64,000 nt of DNA from Paenibacillus sp. FSL H8-0332 (GTDB taxonomy: Bacteria > Bacillota > Bacilli > Paenibacillales > Paenibacillaceae), in NCBI RefSeq assembly GCF_037963835.1, contig NZ_CP150145.1, positions 1,240,001 to 1,304,000 of the forward strand, read 5' to 3'. Shown here piece by piece: positions 36,719 through 45,333 of this stretch. The notes beneath the pieces are model-generated. The model was not told the origin of the DNA. It did no database searches and worked only from the letters and a program-made list of their open reading frames with translations. Every line of letters begins with the position of its first letter. Within the stretch, counting starts at the first letter, position 1. Both the position numbers and the translations under genes were made by a program.

Positions 36719-37232
36719 CCGTGAGCGCCTCCCTGAGCTTAGAGAGGCGAGGGTTCCGGCGGCAGGCTCGCTGATCCAGATCATGATGAATATTCCCGGA
36801 CCATCCAAGAGGCTGGATTGCACTTATGAATTGTTCGAGCTCTGTATCGGGGCTATGCAGAAAGCGCTGGCTTCATCAGCTTGTGAGGTGATGTCCGTGG
36901 AGCGGATCGACTTGAGTGTTGGTCCGGTAGCCTATATGCAGGTGTCATGGGAGGCTACAGCGTTGAAACGGTTCTGTTTGTCATTCGAACAGGGACATCC
37001 GCTGAGCGCCTATTGGGATATTGATATTTACAGTTCTTCGGGAAGAGCAGTGGGCAGGAGGGAGATCGGGGCCCCGCCGCGCCCCTGTTATCTGTGCAGC
37101 CAATCTGCCAAAGTGTGCGGATCACAGCGGCGCCATTCGCCGGAGGAATTAATAGGCCGCATGACCGCTGATCTGACAGCCTACAGACAGGCGCAGATGG
37201 GTGTGCCGATTGCAAGGAAGGCAGTCACATGA
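36681..37232 (+). CDS. citX: CitX-like apo-carrier phosphoribosyl-dephospho-CoA transferase
   Basis: The 183-aa protein has the CitX pattern LRDRERLPELRE at the start and RPCYLCSQSAKVCGSQRRH near residue 145. CitX attaches the triphosphoribosyl-dephospho-CoA product of CitG to the serine of the carrier. The GTG at 36681 is chosen because a run of seven Gs ends six bases upstream. It overlaps the CitG gene by 38 bases and the transporter gene by four (ATGA). Confidence 0.88.
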   Translation: MENHSVMSAILRDRERLPELREARVPAAGSLIQIMMNIPGPSKRLDCTYELFELCIGAMQKALASSACEVMSVERIDLSVGPVAYMQVSWEATALKRFCLSFEQGHPLSAYWDIDIYSSSGRAVGRREIGAPPRPCYLCSQSAKVCGSQRRHSPEELIGRMTADLTAYRQAQMGVPIARKAVT

Positions 37233-38467
37233 ATCTTTTCCGAAAGTTAAAGGTGCCCCGGCCGATATTCTCCATTTGTCTGAACACGCTGGTTACCCAT
37301 CTTGGCTTCTACGCCATGACGGCGATATTAACGGTCTATCTGTCTCAGGTCAAAGGACTGCCGCTGTCGGTTACCGCTGTAGTTACCATGATCTTCACGG
37401 TGTCTTACCGCAGTGCGAGATTCCTTACCGGACCCCTGCTGGACAACATGGACCCGTTCAAATGCATGTGGTTCGGCTGCCTGCTAACAGGGGTCTCCAT
37501 CGCTATGGTAGATTTCTGGCAGTCTCCGGTGTTGATTACTATACAGCTTATCATTGCAGGGATCGGCTACTCTGTCCGAGGCTTATCCTCCAAGGCTTCT
37601 TTATCCTTCGTGGGGAGTAAGGATGGCAATGCCCTGTTTTATTTTGCGAATTCCAATATGTATACGAACGGTGCAGCCATTGCCGGGCCCTTAATCGGCT
37701 CCTTTCTGCTGACAAGCTCCTTGAAGAGCTTCACGTTGTCCTTCGTTGGAGGGTTTTATATTGCGGGTGCCATCCTGCTCAGTATCTTCCCGCCCGGGTG
37801 CAGCCTGCAGGACCGGGAACGGAAGCCGGTAAGCTTCTGGAAAGGATATCAGACCGTTCTGCTCGATAAAAGCTTCCGTAAGGTGCTGCTGTTCAATATG
37901 ATCGGCTGCTTTTTCTTCACCCAATTGTTCAATTCCTTTCCTTATTTAATCGGCACTTATTATAACGCTCCGGAAAGGCTGGGAAGTCTGCTGATGCTGA
38001 ACGGAATCCTTGTGGTGCTCCTGCAGATTCCTGTCGGGCGCTGGATGAATACCGCGTTGTCAGGCCAGCGTGAGGGATACCGGCTGATGCTGGCGTTTCT
38101 GCTGTTCAGTGTTTCTTTTTCTATGAATGCGTTCATCGGCTCAATCTGGGGTTATTACGTATTCGTCGCGCTGTTCAGCCTTGCAGAAATGTTATTCATA
38201 CCCACGATAGATGCGTATGTCTCTAACGCTGCCCATCCGGATCTGCGTATCACGTATTTCAGTATCATCGGATTGTCCACAGCCCTTGGCGAAGGAATCG
38301 GTGTATATACCGGGCTACAATTCATACATATGTGGAGCATCTACGGAGAGCTGTCTTACTTCTGGTTATCATTAGCTGTTCTGTCGGGGCTGTCCCTTGT
38401 ACTGTATGTAATGTTAAACCGGTCACCTGTTCATAACAAGGAGGAGGGGAAACTATGGCGGTATTAA
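37229..38467 (+). CDS. MFS transporter, probable product exporter
   Basis: The 412-aa protein has about twelve membrane helices; the loop between helices 2 and 3 reads YRSARFLTGPLLDNMDP, a variant of the MFS signature (GxLaDrxGrk). It resembles drug/sugar exporters of the major facilitator family. In a biosynthetic operon between cofactor and ligase genes it most likely exports the product and gives self-resistance. Its end overlaps the next gene by 13 bases, and GGAGGGG inside it is that gene's ribosome site. Confidence 0.88.
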   Translation: MNLFRKLKVPRPIFSICLNTLVTHLGFYAMTAILTVYLSQVKGLPLSVTAVVTMIFTVSYRSARFLTGPLLDNMDPFKCMWFGCLLTGVSIAMVDFWQSPVLITIQLIIAGIGYSVRGLSSKASLSFVGSKDGNALFYFANSNMYTNGAAIAGPLIGSFLLTSSLKSFTLSFVGGFYIAGAILLSIFPPGCSLQDRERKPVSFWKGYQTVLLDKSFRKVLLFNMIGCFFFTQLFNSFPYLIGTYYNAPERLGSLLMLNGILVVLLQIPVGRWMNTALSGQREGYRLMLAFLLFSVSFSMNAFIGSIWGYYVFVALFSLAEMLFIPTIDAYVSNAAHPDLRITYFSIIGLSTALGEGIGVYTGLQFIHMWSIYGELSYFWLSLAVLSGLSLVLYVMLNRSPVHNKEEGKLWRY

Positions 38468-39687
38468 TTCTGAATCAAAGGAGGCGAGCCTTCGCTCCTT
38501 ATCTGAGCTGGCTGGAGGATCTGGATGAAGAGGTATACCTGTATACTTCTCCGGCATATGGTGAGACAACGGAACCCTATGCCCTTGTACAGGTATTTGA
38601 CAACTGGGTGACCAATGACCGGGTAGAGATTGATGCGCTACGTTTGTATGAAGATCATCCTTACCGTCTGATTATAGCCCTCGATGAGAGCGATCTGATT
38701 CGTGCAGCCCGGCTGCGTGATCGGCTACACCTGCCTGGACAACGGCTGGACAGCGCAACTGCTTACAGGGATAAGGCGGTGATGAAAAGTCTGGTAAGGC
38801 AGTCTGTGTTATGTCCGGCGTTTCGCAGACTGGATTCGCCGCTTCACTTGTATGATTTTGTACTGGAACATGGATTGCCGGTTGTGGTCAAACCGGTTGA
38901 CGGCATGGGCTCCATGAATACGGAGATTATATGGACCCCGGAGCAATTGAACGAGGTGTGGGAACGCGGGCTTGGCAGCGGATTAATGGTTGAAGCATAT
39001 GTGGAGGGAGAGATGTATGAGATTGACGGCCTTATGATGGGCCAGGAGATCCGGTTTGCTTCTGCGGGCAAGTATTCCTGCAAGCCGCTGGAGATTCTCC
39101 AGCAGGATTGCTTCGTAGAATTGCTCAGCCCCGGCTGCGCGGTGTATGAGCGGCTGGTTCATGAAGTTCAGCAGGTCATTGAAGCCTTGCCCTCACCGGG
39201 AGTCTCAACCTTTCATTGTGAAATGTTCCATACCCCGGAGGATGAATGGGTATTCTGTGAAATTGCCAGCCGGACCGCAGGCGGGCGGATCAGCGAATCC
39301 GTCAGTGCCATGTATGGTGTTAATCTGAACCGGGAGTGGGTCCGGGCGCAATGCGGTCTGCAGCTGAAGCTGCCCGCGTCCAGTCCGCCGCAGGTAGCGG
39401 GGGTCTATCTAATGCCGAAACGTCCAGGGACAGTAAAAACCATTCCGCAGACGCTGCCCTTTGAATGGGTAAAGGAATATGTGCCCCGGGTCAGAGAAGG
39501 CGAACAACTGGACGCTGCCCATTCCAGTGTGGATGCAGTGATGACCGTAATCATCGTCGGCGGGGATTCGGTCTCACTGCAAGCCAGGCTGTCACAGCTC
39601 CTGCAATATTTGGAGAGAGAAGTACAAATTCTGCCTGCACTGAAGGAGGTTGCATGGAGTGAAGCATCTGTTATTGGTAGAAAGTAA
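38455..39687 (+). CDS. ATP-grasp ligase 1
   Basis: The 410-aa protein has the ATP-grasp pattern: the nucleotide-binding lysine strand [15 protein letters not shown], the segment [18 protein letters not shown], and the magnesium-binding region [25 protein letters not shown]. It belongs with carboxylate-amine/thiol ligases that go through an acyl phosphate. The N terminus (about 110 aa) is a Rossmann-like preATP-grasp domain. It probably forms an amide bond in assembly of the product. Overlaps the transporter gene and the next ATP-grasp gene. Confidence 0.87.
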   Translation: MAVLILNQRRRAFAPYLSWLEDLDEEVYLYTSPAYGETTEPYALVQVFDNWVTNDRVEIDALRLYEDHPYRLIIALDESDLIRAARLRDRLHLPGQRLDSATAYRDKAVMKSLVRQSVLCPAFRRLDSPLHLYDFVLEHGLPVVVKPVDGMGSMNTEIIWTPEQLNEVWERGLGSGLMVEAYVEGEMYEIDGLMMGQEIRFASAGKYSCKPLEILQQDCFVELLSPGCAVYERLVHEVQQVIEALPSPGVSTFHCEMFHTPEDEWVFCEIASRTAGGRISESVSAMYGVNLNREWVRAQCGLQLKLPASSPPQVAGVYLMPKRPGTVKTIPQTLPFEWVKEYVPRVREGEQLDAAHSSVDAVMTVIIVGGDSVSLQARLSQLLQYLEREVQILPALKEVAWSEASVIGRK

Positions 39688-40900
39688 TGAATCTATTACA
39701 GGCATTCAGGCTTGCCGAGAGCTGGGGTATACCGTTACTTTGATTACCCAGGATATCCAGCATTATCTGAAGGGCCAGCCGCTGGCGTCTCATCCGCTAC
39801 ATATGGTTGATTACATACATGAAGTGGATACCTTCAATGAAGAGGCTGTGGTCGATTTTGTAAAAGAGTACCACAAAGTACATCCGCTAACGGGAGTCAT
39901 GTCTTTTGCGGAATTCTACGTGGTTCAGGCAACGGCTGCTGCGCATGCTATTGGTGTGCCGACCATGCATCCGCTGGCCGCCAAGAATGCCCGGAATAAA
40001 TATAAATCCAGAGAACTATGCCTCCAGAACGGTGTTCCGGTTCCGGTCTCTTTGTTGGCAGCCAGCGTTGAGGAAGCTTGTCAGCATGCACAGGCCATGG
40101 GCTATCCCTGCATCATTAAACCCTGTGACGGGGCAATGAGCATTGGCGTGGTATTGGTTAACAATGAGAGAGAGCTGCGGCTCTCGTACGACAGCTATGT
40201 GAACAACCGGAATTATGGTCGGAATCTCTATGGAAGTGCCGATGTGCTCATTGAGGAGTTCGCAGCAGGGCCTCTGGTTAGTGTGGAGATGGTTACGTAT
40301 CAAGGGAAGGATGTTCTGATCGGGATTACGGACCGCCGTCTGGTCGGGTTTCCTTATTTTGTGGAGACAGGGGCGAGCTTCCCGGTTCAATTGAGCAATG
40401 AGACGGAGATTGTTGAGGCTGTGAGCCAAGGATTACGTGCGCTTGGGGTTGATTTTGGCCCGACCCACACGGAGGTGGCCCTTACCCCTGAAGGTCCCAA
40501 GATCATTGAGTTCAATCCCCGTATGGTCGGAGGTCCTGTTCCGGAGATGATTAAATACGCAACCGGCATCCATCTGCCCGCTGAAGTGCTTCGTATGCAT
40601 ATGGGGGAAGAGCCGAATCTGACGGCAACGGTCTCCCGCGGAGCCGCTTCCCGGGAATTCTGTTCGCCGGTGGACGGGACGTTACTGGAAGTTACCGGCC
40701 TTAAGGAGTTAGAGGGGCGGCCGGATATCCTGAAGTCGCATTTCATTGCTGCCGGGCGCGAGGTATCCTATCCACGGTCTAATTTTGACTGGATTGGCAG
40801 AGTTACCGTTGGAGGGGACGATGCAGAGCAGGCTGAGCAGAAATGCAGTGAAATCCAGAATGGGATTGGTCTGCATATTGTTGCCAGACCTTTAAGCTGA
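39659..40900 (+). CDS. ATP-grasp ligase 2 (L-amino acid ligase-like)
   Basis: The 413-aa protein carries PCIIKPCDGAMSIGV, VLIEEFAAGPLVSVEMVTY and the magnesium-binding FGPTHTEVALTPEGPKIIEFNPR (EFNPR with upstream Glu), very like L-amino acid ligases such as BacD and the dapdiamide ligase DdaF. The C-terminal YP..N segment is also typical. The GTG at 39659 is set by AGGAGG ten bases upstream; the frame overlaps the previous gene by 29 bases. It is the better candidate for joining diaminopropionate or its conjugate to another amino acid. Confidence 0.88.
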   Translation: MKHLLLVESNESITGIQACRELGYTVTLITQDIQHYLKGQPLASHPLHMVDYIHEVDTFNEEAVVDFVKEYHKVHPLTGVMSFAEFYVVQATAAAHAIGVPTMHPLAAKNARNKYKSRELCLQNGVPVPVSLLAASVEEACQHAQAMGYPCIIKPCDGAMSIGVVLVNNERELRLSYDSYVNNRNYGRNLYGSADVLIEEFAAGPLVSVEMVTYQGKDVLIGITDRRLVGFPYFVETGASFPVQLSNETEIVEAVSQGLRALGVDFGPTHTEVALTPEGPKIIEFNPRMVGGPVPEMIKYATGIHLPAEVLRMHMGEEPNLTATVSRGAASREFCSPVDGTLLEVTGLKELEGRPDILKSHFIAAGREVSYPRSNFDWIGRVTVGGDDAEQAEQKCSEIQNGIGLHIVARPLS

Positions 40901-40911
40901 GGAGGCCAACG

Positions 40912-41886
40912 ATGTTATTCTTAAATACTGCAAATTTACAGAGCATTCAGCTTCCCTGGAGCAGAAGTGTCGATATGATACGAAGAACGGTTCAAGTGAT
41001 GGCAGCGCACGAATTCTCCCAGCCTATTAAACCCTATCTGCTCTTTGATAAAGATCCAAGCAGCCGGATTATTGCCATGCCTGCTTATGTGGGCGGAGAG
41101 ATCGGGATGGCAGGCATCAAGTGGATCGCCAGTTTTCCCGGTAACCATGCCAGGCAGCTTCCCCGTGCCCACTCGGTTACGATCCTGAATGATTCCGGCA
41201 GCGGGAAGCCTGTGGCTATAATCAACAGCCCGCTTATCTCCGGGATTCGCACAGCATCGGTCAGCGGGCTGATGATTCAGGAATACGAGAAGGTACACCC
41301 TTTTGCCGGTAAAATTATTGCCGGTATCGTCGGGTTCGGGCCGATCGGTCAACTCCATCTGTCGATGCTGAATCAGCTGCTCGGGGACCGGCTGGAGGAG
41401 GTTCGGATCTTTGATCCGAATCAAGATACACTGCAACCCATCCCGGAAGAGCTTGGTACAAGGGTGCGGCCTGTGGATTCCTGGGAGGATGCCTACGAAG
41501 GGGCTGATCTGTTCATCACCTGTACAATTTCTAGCTCCGGTTATATTGACCGCAAGCCCAAAGCACAGAGTCTGCTGCTGAACGTGTCTCTGCGCGATTT
41601 CACCCCGGCTATCTTAAGCTACACCTCTGCCATTATTGTTGATGACTGGGATGAAGTGTGCCGTGCGAATACGGATATTGAACATATGCATAATCAAAGA
41701 GGGCTGCGGAAGGAAGACACGGCGTCCATCGTCGAGGTGGTCTGCGGCAACGCGCTGGCGAAATTCCCGAAGGAGGAAGCGGTCATGTTCAATCCGATGG
41801 GAATGGCCGCCTTTGATATTGCTATCGGCGCCCTTTATTATCAGGAAGCGCTGAATCGCGGGTGTGGTAAGGAGTTAGAGGAGTAG
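40912..41886 (+). CDS. sbnB: SbnB-type N-(2-amino-2-carboxyethyl)-L-glutamate dehydrogenase
   Basis: The 324-aa protein is of the ornithine cyclodeaminase/mu-crystallin family, with the NAD-binding GIVGFGPIGQLHLSML and the SbnB-like features KWIASFPGNHARQLPRA and ILNDSGSGKPVAIINSPLISG IRTAS region. SbnB oxidatively cleaves the SbnA product with NAD+ into 2-oxoglutarate and L-2,3-diaminopropionate. GAGGAGG lies before the ATG, eleven bases after the ATP-grasp gene. It is the last gene of the operon and is followed by a strong hairpin. Confidence 0.9.
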   Translation: MLFLNTANLQSIQLPWSRSVDMIRRTVQVMAAHEFSQPIKPYLLFDKDPSSRIIAMPAYVGGEIGMAGIKWIASFPGNHARQLPRAHSVTILNDSGSGKPVAIINSPLISGIRTASVSGLMIQEYEKVHPFAGKIIAGIVGFGPIGQLHLSMLNQLLGDRLEEVRIFDPNQDTLQPIPEELGTRVRPVDSWEDAYEGADLFITCTISSSGYIDRKPKAQSLLLNVSLRDFTPAILSYTSAIIVDDWDEVCRANTDIEHMHNQRGLRKEDTASIVEVVCGNALAKFPKEEAVMFNPMGMAAFDIAIGALYYQEALNRGCGKELEE

Positions 41887-41909
41887 GGGGCAAAATCAGC
41901 ATATAAAAT

Positions 41910-41948
41910 AGCCGGGCCGGATAAGAGATACTCTTGTCCGGCCCGGCT
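41910..41948. terminator. strong hairpin ending the biosynthetic operon
   Basis: AGCCGGGCCGGATAAGAG (41910-41927) pairs almost perfectly with CTCTTGTCCGGCCCGGCT (41931-41948) around ATA. A T run is weak. It separates convergent genes. Confidence 0.8.
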
Positions 41949-41969
41949 GTGTACTGCCTCGTCACAAGG

Positions 41970-42176
41970 CTACGGATTCTTGCGGTTCCTCTTCTCTTCC
42001 AGATCTGGTGCAAGGCCGGGAGCCGCTACCTCCGTGTCATTCCCCAGCACGGCGCCTACGATCTCATCCAGCTTGTCTGTTTCCGATTGACCGTCTGCCG
42101 GACTGGATTCGCCCTCCGGGATCGGGTGGACACCTGCGGTGCGTCCGTCAAGCGGAGCTTTTTGATCATCCTTCAT
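41970..42176 (-). CDS. small acidic hypothetical protein
   Basis: The 68-aa protein is hydrophilic and probably disordered, rich in Asp, Glu, Gly and Pro, with a basic end (EEKRNRKNP). AAGGGAGA lies about eleven bases before the ATG. It has no membrane segment or known motif. It is placed convergent to the biosynthetic operon and downstream of the MerR gene on the other strand. Confidence 0.5.
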   Translation of the reverse strand: MKDDQKAPLDGRTAGVHPIPEGESSPADGQSETDKLDEIVGAVLGNDTEVAAPGLAPDLEEKRNRKNP

Positions 42177-42280
42177 CTGTCAGTCTCCCTTCTAAGTGCA
42201 GGTTCTGTCTTAGGATGTGTCTGCGATAACCGTTCTATGTAACGATAACCGCTGCGGAGGCTGATGAACCATACGGCTGG

Positions 42281-42673
42281 TTAGGATTGGTGGACCACTT
42301 CCATACTCTTTTCCAGGGCAGTCTTATAATAGTGGCATTTATGGTCTATGACTTCCATCGTTTTTCTTAATTCCTCCATTTGCGCTTCTACAGAAGCCTT
42401 CCGCTCCAGGAACATGTCGTATCGGCGCTGCAGGGTGGAATCTCCTTCGGAGCACCATTCAATGAAATGCTTAATCTCTTTGATGGGCATCCCGGAGGCC
42501 TTCAGGCATTCAATGATCCGCAGGGCCTCCATATCGGAGGGCTTGAATACGCGTTTGCCGCTGGGAGTTCTCTCTATAGAAGGGAGCAGGCCCTCTTTGT
42601 CATAATAACGCAGGGTATGCGGGGTCATGTTGAAATGCGCTGCGGCTTCGCTTATGGAATAGGTCTTCATCAT
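42281..42673 (-). CDS. MerR-family regulator
   Basis: The 130-aa protein has the winged helix (YSISEAAAHFNMTPHTLRYYDKEGLL, residues about 4-29), the second DNA-binding part GKRVFKPSDMEALRIIECLKASGM and a long dimerisation helix. There is no cysteine cluster for metal; one Cys lies in the helix (IEWCSEGD) and one in HKCHYY. It resembles AdhR-type regulators that sense reactive aldehydes and control adjacent alcohol dehydrogenase genes. It is divergent from such a gene, with a classic MerR promoter between. Confidence 0.9.
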   Translation of the reverse strand: MMKTYSISEAAAHFNMTPHTLRYYDKEGLLPSIERTPSGKRVFKPSDMEALRIIECLKASGMPIKEIKHFIEWCSEGDSTLQRRYDMFLERKASVEAQMEELRKTMEVIDHKCHYYKTALEKSMEVVHQS

Positions 42674-42701
42674 CGTTCTCCTGTCCTGGATATTTCGGGC
42701 T

Positions 42702-42732
42702 TGACTTAGAGTTAACTTTAAGGAATATCATA
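42702..42732 (+). promoter_or_regulatory. MerR-type promoter of the alcohol dehydrogenase gene with operator
   Basis: The -35 TTGACT (42702-42707) and -10 TATCAT (42727-42732) are 19 bases apart, the over-long spacer that MerR proteins correct. The palindrome CTTAGAGTTAACTTTAAG (42706-42723; CTT..AGTTAACT..AAG) fills the spacer and is the likely operator. Confidence 0.85.
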
Positions 42733-42788
42733 GGCTTTGTAAAGCTTAAGGAATGATGTCTACTATTCTATTGAAAAGAGGTCTCACT

Positions 42789-43838
42789 ATGATACAAGTT
42801 AACGCACGCGCTGCATTCAGCCAGGAAGGCCCGTTCAAGCTGACTACGATCGAACGCCGGGAGCTGCTGCCGCAGGATGTTCTGATCGAGATTAAATACG
42901 CCGGTATTTGCCATTCCGATATTCATACCGTCCGCGGGGAGTGGGGACCGGTGAAATATCCGCTGGTTCCGGGGCATGAGATTGCAGGTATTGTCAGCCA
43001 GATCGGTTCTGGAGTGACGAAATATGCTGTTGGCGACCGTGTCGGGGTAGGCTGTATGGTCGATTCCTGCGGTGAGTGCAGCAGCTGCCGGCAAGGCGAG
43101 GAGCAATATTGCCTGGAGGGGAACACGGGAACCTATGGAGCGACTGACCGCCACGGGCACTATACACAAGGCGGATATTCCACACATATCGTTGTCACTG
43201 AAGACTTCGTGGTGCGGATTCCCGACAGCCTTCCGCTTGACGCTGCTGCACCGCTGTTGTGTGCCGGAATCACTACTTACTCACCACTGCGCCACTGGGG
43301 AGCTGCTCCCGGCAAAAAGGTAGCTGTAGTGGGTCTCGGCGGGCTGGGGCATATGGCAGTGAAAATTGCTCATGCCATGGGGGCTGAGGTTACGGTGTTA
43401 TCCCAATCCCTGAAGAAGAAGGAAGACGGCCTGCAATTGGGCGCAGATCATTATTATGCCACCACTGATCCGGAGACATTCAAGCAGCTGGCCGGTTCCT
43501 TCGACCTGATCATTAATACGGTCAGTGCGCAGGTGAATATCAATGCTTTCCTGTCACTCCTGGCGCTGGACGGGACGTTGGTGAATGTCGGTGCACCTGC
43601 TGATCCTTTGGCTGTTAATGCCTTCTCGCTGATCGGACACCGCCGTTCCTTTGCCGGTTCGATGATCGGGGGAATCCGCGAGACACAGGAGATGCTTGAT
43701 TTCTGCGCTGAACATCAGATCGCTTCCGAGATCGAAGTGATTTCGGCTGACCAGATTGACGAAGCCTGGGAGCGTGTGCTGGCCTCGGATGTGCGTTACC
43801 GGTTTGTGATTGATATCAGCACGATGGGGAAGGCATAA
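42789..43838 (+). CDS. zinc NAD(P)-dependent alcohol dehydrogenase (YahK/AdhA-like)
   Basis: The 349-aa enzyme starts [10 protein letters not shown] after GAGGT; an upstream ATG at 42753 has no site. Catalytic zinc ligands are Cys and His in GICHSDIH and PGHEIAG, with the structural zinc cluster [15 protein letters not shown]. The coenzyme fold shows [20 protein letters not shown]. It reduces aldehydes, probably with NADPH as in close relatives such as YahK, and is controlled by the divergent MerR protein. A clear hairpin lies after it. Confidence 0.93.
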   Translation: MIQVNARAAFSQEGPFKLTTIERRELLPQDVLIEIKYAGICHSDIHTVRGEWGPVKYPLVPGHEIAGIVSQIGSGVTKYAVGDRVGVGCMVDSCGECSSCRQGEEQYCLEGNTGTYGATDRHGHYTQGGYSTHIVVTEDFVVRIPDSLPLDAAAPLLCAGITTYSPLRHWGAAPGKKVAVVGLGGLGHMAVKIAHAMGAEVTVLSQSLKKKEDGLQLGADHYYATTDPETFKQLAGSFDLIINTVSAQVNINAFLSLLALDGTLVNVGAPADPLAVNAFSLIGHRRSFAGSMIGGIRETQEMLDFCAEHQIASEIEVISADQIDEAWERVLASDVRYRFVIDISTMGKA

Positions 43839-43879
43839 GTATTTAGAGGAGCAAGATTCTTAATCTATACTGTTTGAAA

Positions 43880-43922
43880 AACAGCCTGCGGGAATGGAAC
43901 TACTCCATTCCCGCAGGCTGTT
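43880..43922. terminator. bidirectional terminator
   Basis: AACAGCCTGCGGGAATGGA (43880-43898) pairs perfectly with TCCATTCCCGCAGGCTGTT (43904-43922). It lies between the convergent dehydrogenase and alpha-galactosidase genes. Confidence 0.85.
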
Positions 43923-43943
43923 GGTATTTCTGCCTAGCTTCTC

Positions 43944-45224
43944 CTACGAGAAGCTATATAACCGTACCCCGTGCGGAGGCACGGTGGTTTGTAGCACGCC
44001 GCCGCTAAGCTCAGCAGGCGTCTGGCTCCACAGCTCCGTACCTGCGGCCACGCCGCCGAGGCCGATCTCTTCGAGGCTCAGGTCAACCGGCAGCGGACTG
44101 TTGCTGGTGTTGAAGACGGCCGCATACCGGGTGCCGTCGTCATGAGCAGCAGTCCAGACAATCAGCTCATCGCGGTACAGGGCTTCCTTGGCGCCATGGC
44201 TCTCGCGCTGCATGCGCAGCACCTCGCGGTTGGTGAGCAGCGACAGGGTCCAGTCGTCATTGTCCCGCAGCTCGCCGCCGAAGATCAGCGGCGAACGGAA
44301 AATACTCCAGAGCGACATCATCGTCAGCTGCTCGTCCCGGGTGAAGCGGGTCCAGCGGTCATCCCCGCCGCCGTCGACGGAGCGGACGCCGATGTGGCCG
44401 AGCGGCAGCATGTCGCAATCCGGCCAGGAGCCGGCTTGCGGGACGCCCTGCCAGCTGCGGCAGCGGCTGAACATGTCCAGCAGCAGCTCCCAGCGGTCCC
44501 AGAAATCATCCGTTATGCGCCACATGTTGGCATGTTCGGTGAAATGTTGTGCGTATTCTACCGGAGCAGGGCCGGGTGAGAGGCTTAGCACCATTGGACG
44601 GCCGCAGTTCTCGATCGCCTGGGAGATCAGGTCAATCTCCGGCTGATGGGTATCGTACAGTCTGGAGGCGGCGATGTCATCCACCTTGATCAGATCGACG
44701 CCCCACTGGGCGTACAGTTCAAAGAGTGAATTGTAGTAGGCTTGAGCGCCCTCCTTGGAGGCATCGACTCCGTACATATCTGTATTCCACGGACAAATGG
44801 AGTTCGTGTGCGCGATCTCGCGGGCGGTTGCATCTGTACCCAGAACAGCAGTGCCTGCATGGGCCGCCTGGCGCGGAATGCCGCGCATAATATGAATACC
44901 GAACTTCAGCCCCAGGCTGTGGACATAGTCGGCCAGCGGCTTGAATCCCTGCCCGCCCGCTGCCGAAGGGAAGCGGTTCTCGGCAGGCATCAGCCGGGAG
45001 TATTCATCCATGATTAGAGGGACGAAGGGGCGGTACAGAGAGGACACGGCACCAGGCTCATACCACTGGATGTCAACGGTGATATAGCTCCAGCCGAAGT
45101 CTTTGAGATGCTCGGCCATGTATTCGGCATTGCCGCGGATTTCCGCTTCTGTTACGGCTGCGCCGTAGCAGTCCCAGCTGTTCCAGCCCAGCGGGGGGAC
45201 AGGTGCTGCAAGCTTATGATTCAT
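43944..45224 (-). CDS. GH27 alpha-galactosidase-like enzyme
   Basis: The 426-aa protein has the GH27 start PPLGWNSWDCYG, the nucleophile Asp in VDLIKVDDIA, and the acid/base region around WRITDDFWDRW, followed by a C-terminal beta domain. No signal peptide, so it acts in the cytoplasm. Expected reaction: release of terminal alpha-linked galactose; some relatives act on other sugars. It lies 109 bases downstream of an AraC gene on the same strand that probably regulates it. Confidence 0.9.
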   Translation of the reverse strand: MNHKLAAPVPPLGWNSWDCYGAAVTEAEIRGNAEYMAEHLKDFGWSYITVDIQWYEPGAVSSLYRPFVPLIMDEYSRLMPAENRFPSAAGGQGFKPLADYVHSLGLKFGIHIMRGIPRQAAHAGTAVLGTDATAREIAHTNSICPWNTDMYGVDASKEGAQAYYNSLFELYAQWGVDLIKVDDIAASRLYDTHQPEIDLISQAIENCGRPMVLSLSPGPAPVEYAQHFTEHANMWRITDDFWDRWELLLDMFSRCRSWQGVPQAGSWPDCDMLPLGHIGVRSVDGGGDDRWTRFTRDEQLTMMSLWSIFRSPLIFGGELRDNDDWTLSLLTNREVLRMQRESHGAKEALYRDELIVWTAAHDDGTRYAAVFNTSNSPLPVDLSLEEIGLGGVAAGTELWSQTPAELSGGVLQTTVPPHGVRLYSFS

Positions 45225-45333
45225 TGTGTAATCTCCTTGTCAGATGGATTATTGCTCCTCATAAGTCCATCATAATCAAGGATAAATCCAATATCTATAG
45301 TAATCTTATAAGCCGAATAGCACTATATTGCGC

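Noticed and set aside
31438-41886. Reading the operon as a normal citrate lyase operon for citrate fermentation
   Set aside because: CitF and CitC are absent, and ATP-grasp ligases, SbnA/B and an amino acid:carrier ligase are present.
31438-41886. Reading the operon as a staphyloferrin B-type siderophore cluster because of SbnA/B and a CitE/SbnG-fold protein
   Set aside because: No IucA/IucC-type synthetase, no Fur box and no siderophore importer were seen; the CitE-like protein travels with CitD, CitG and CitX.
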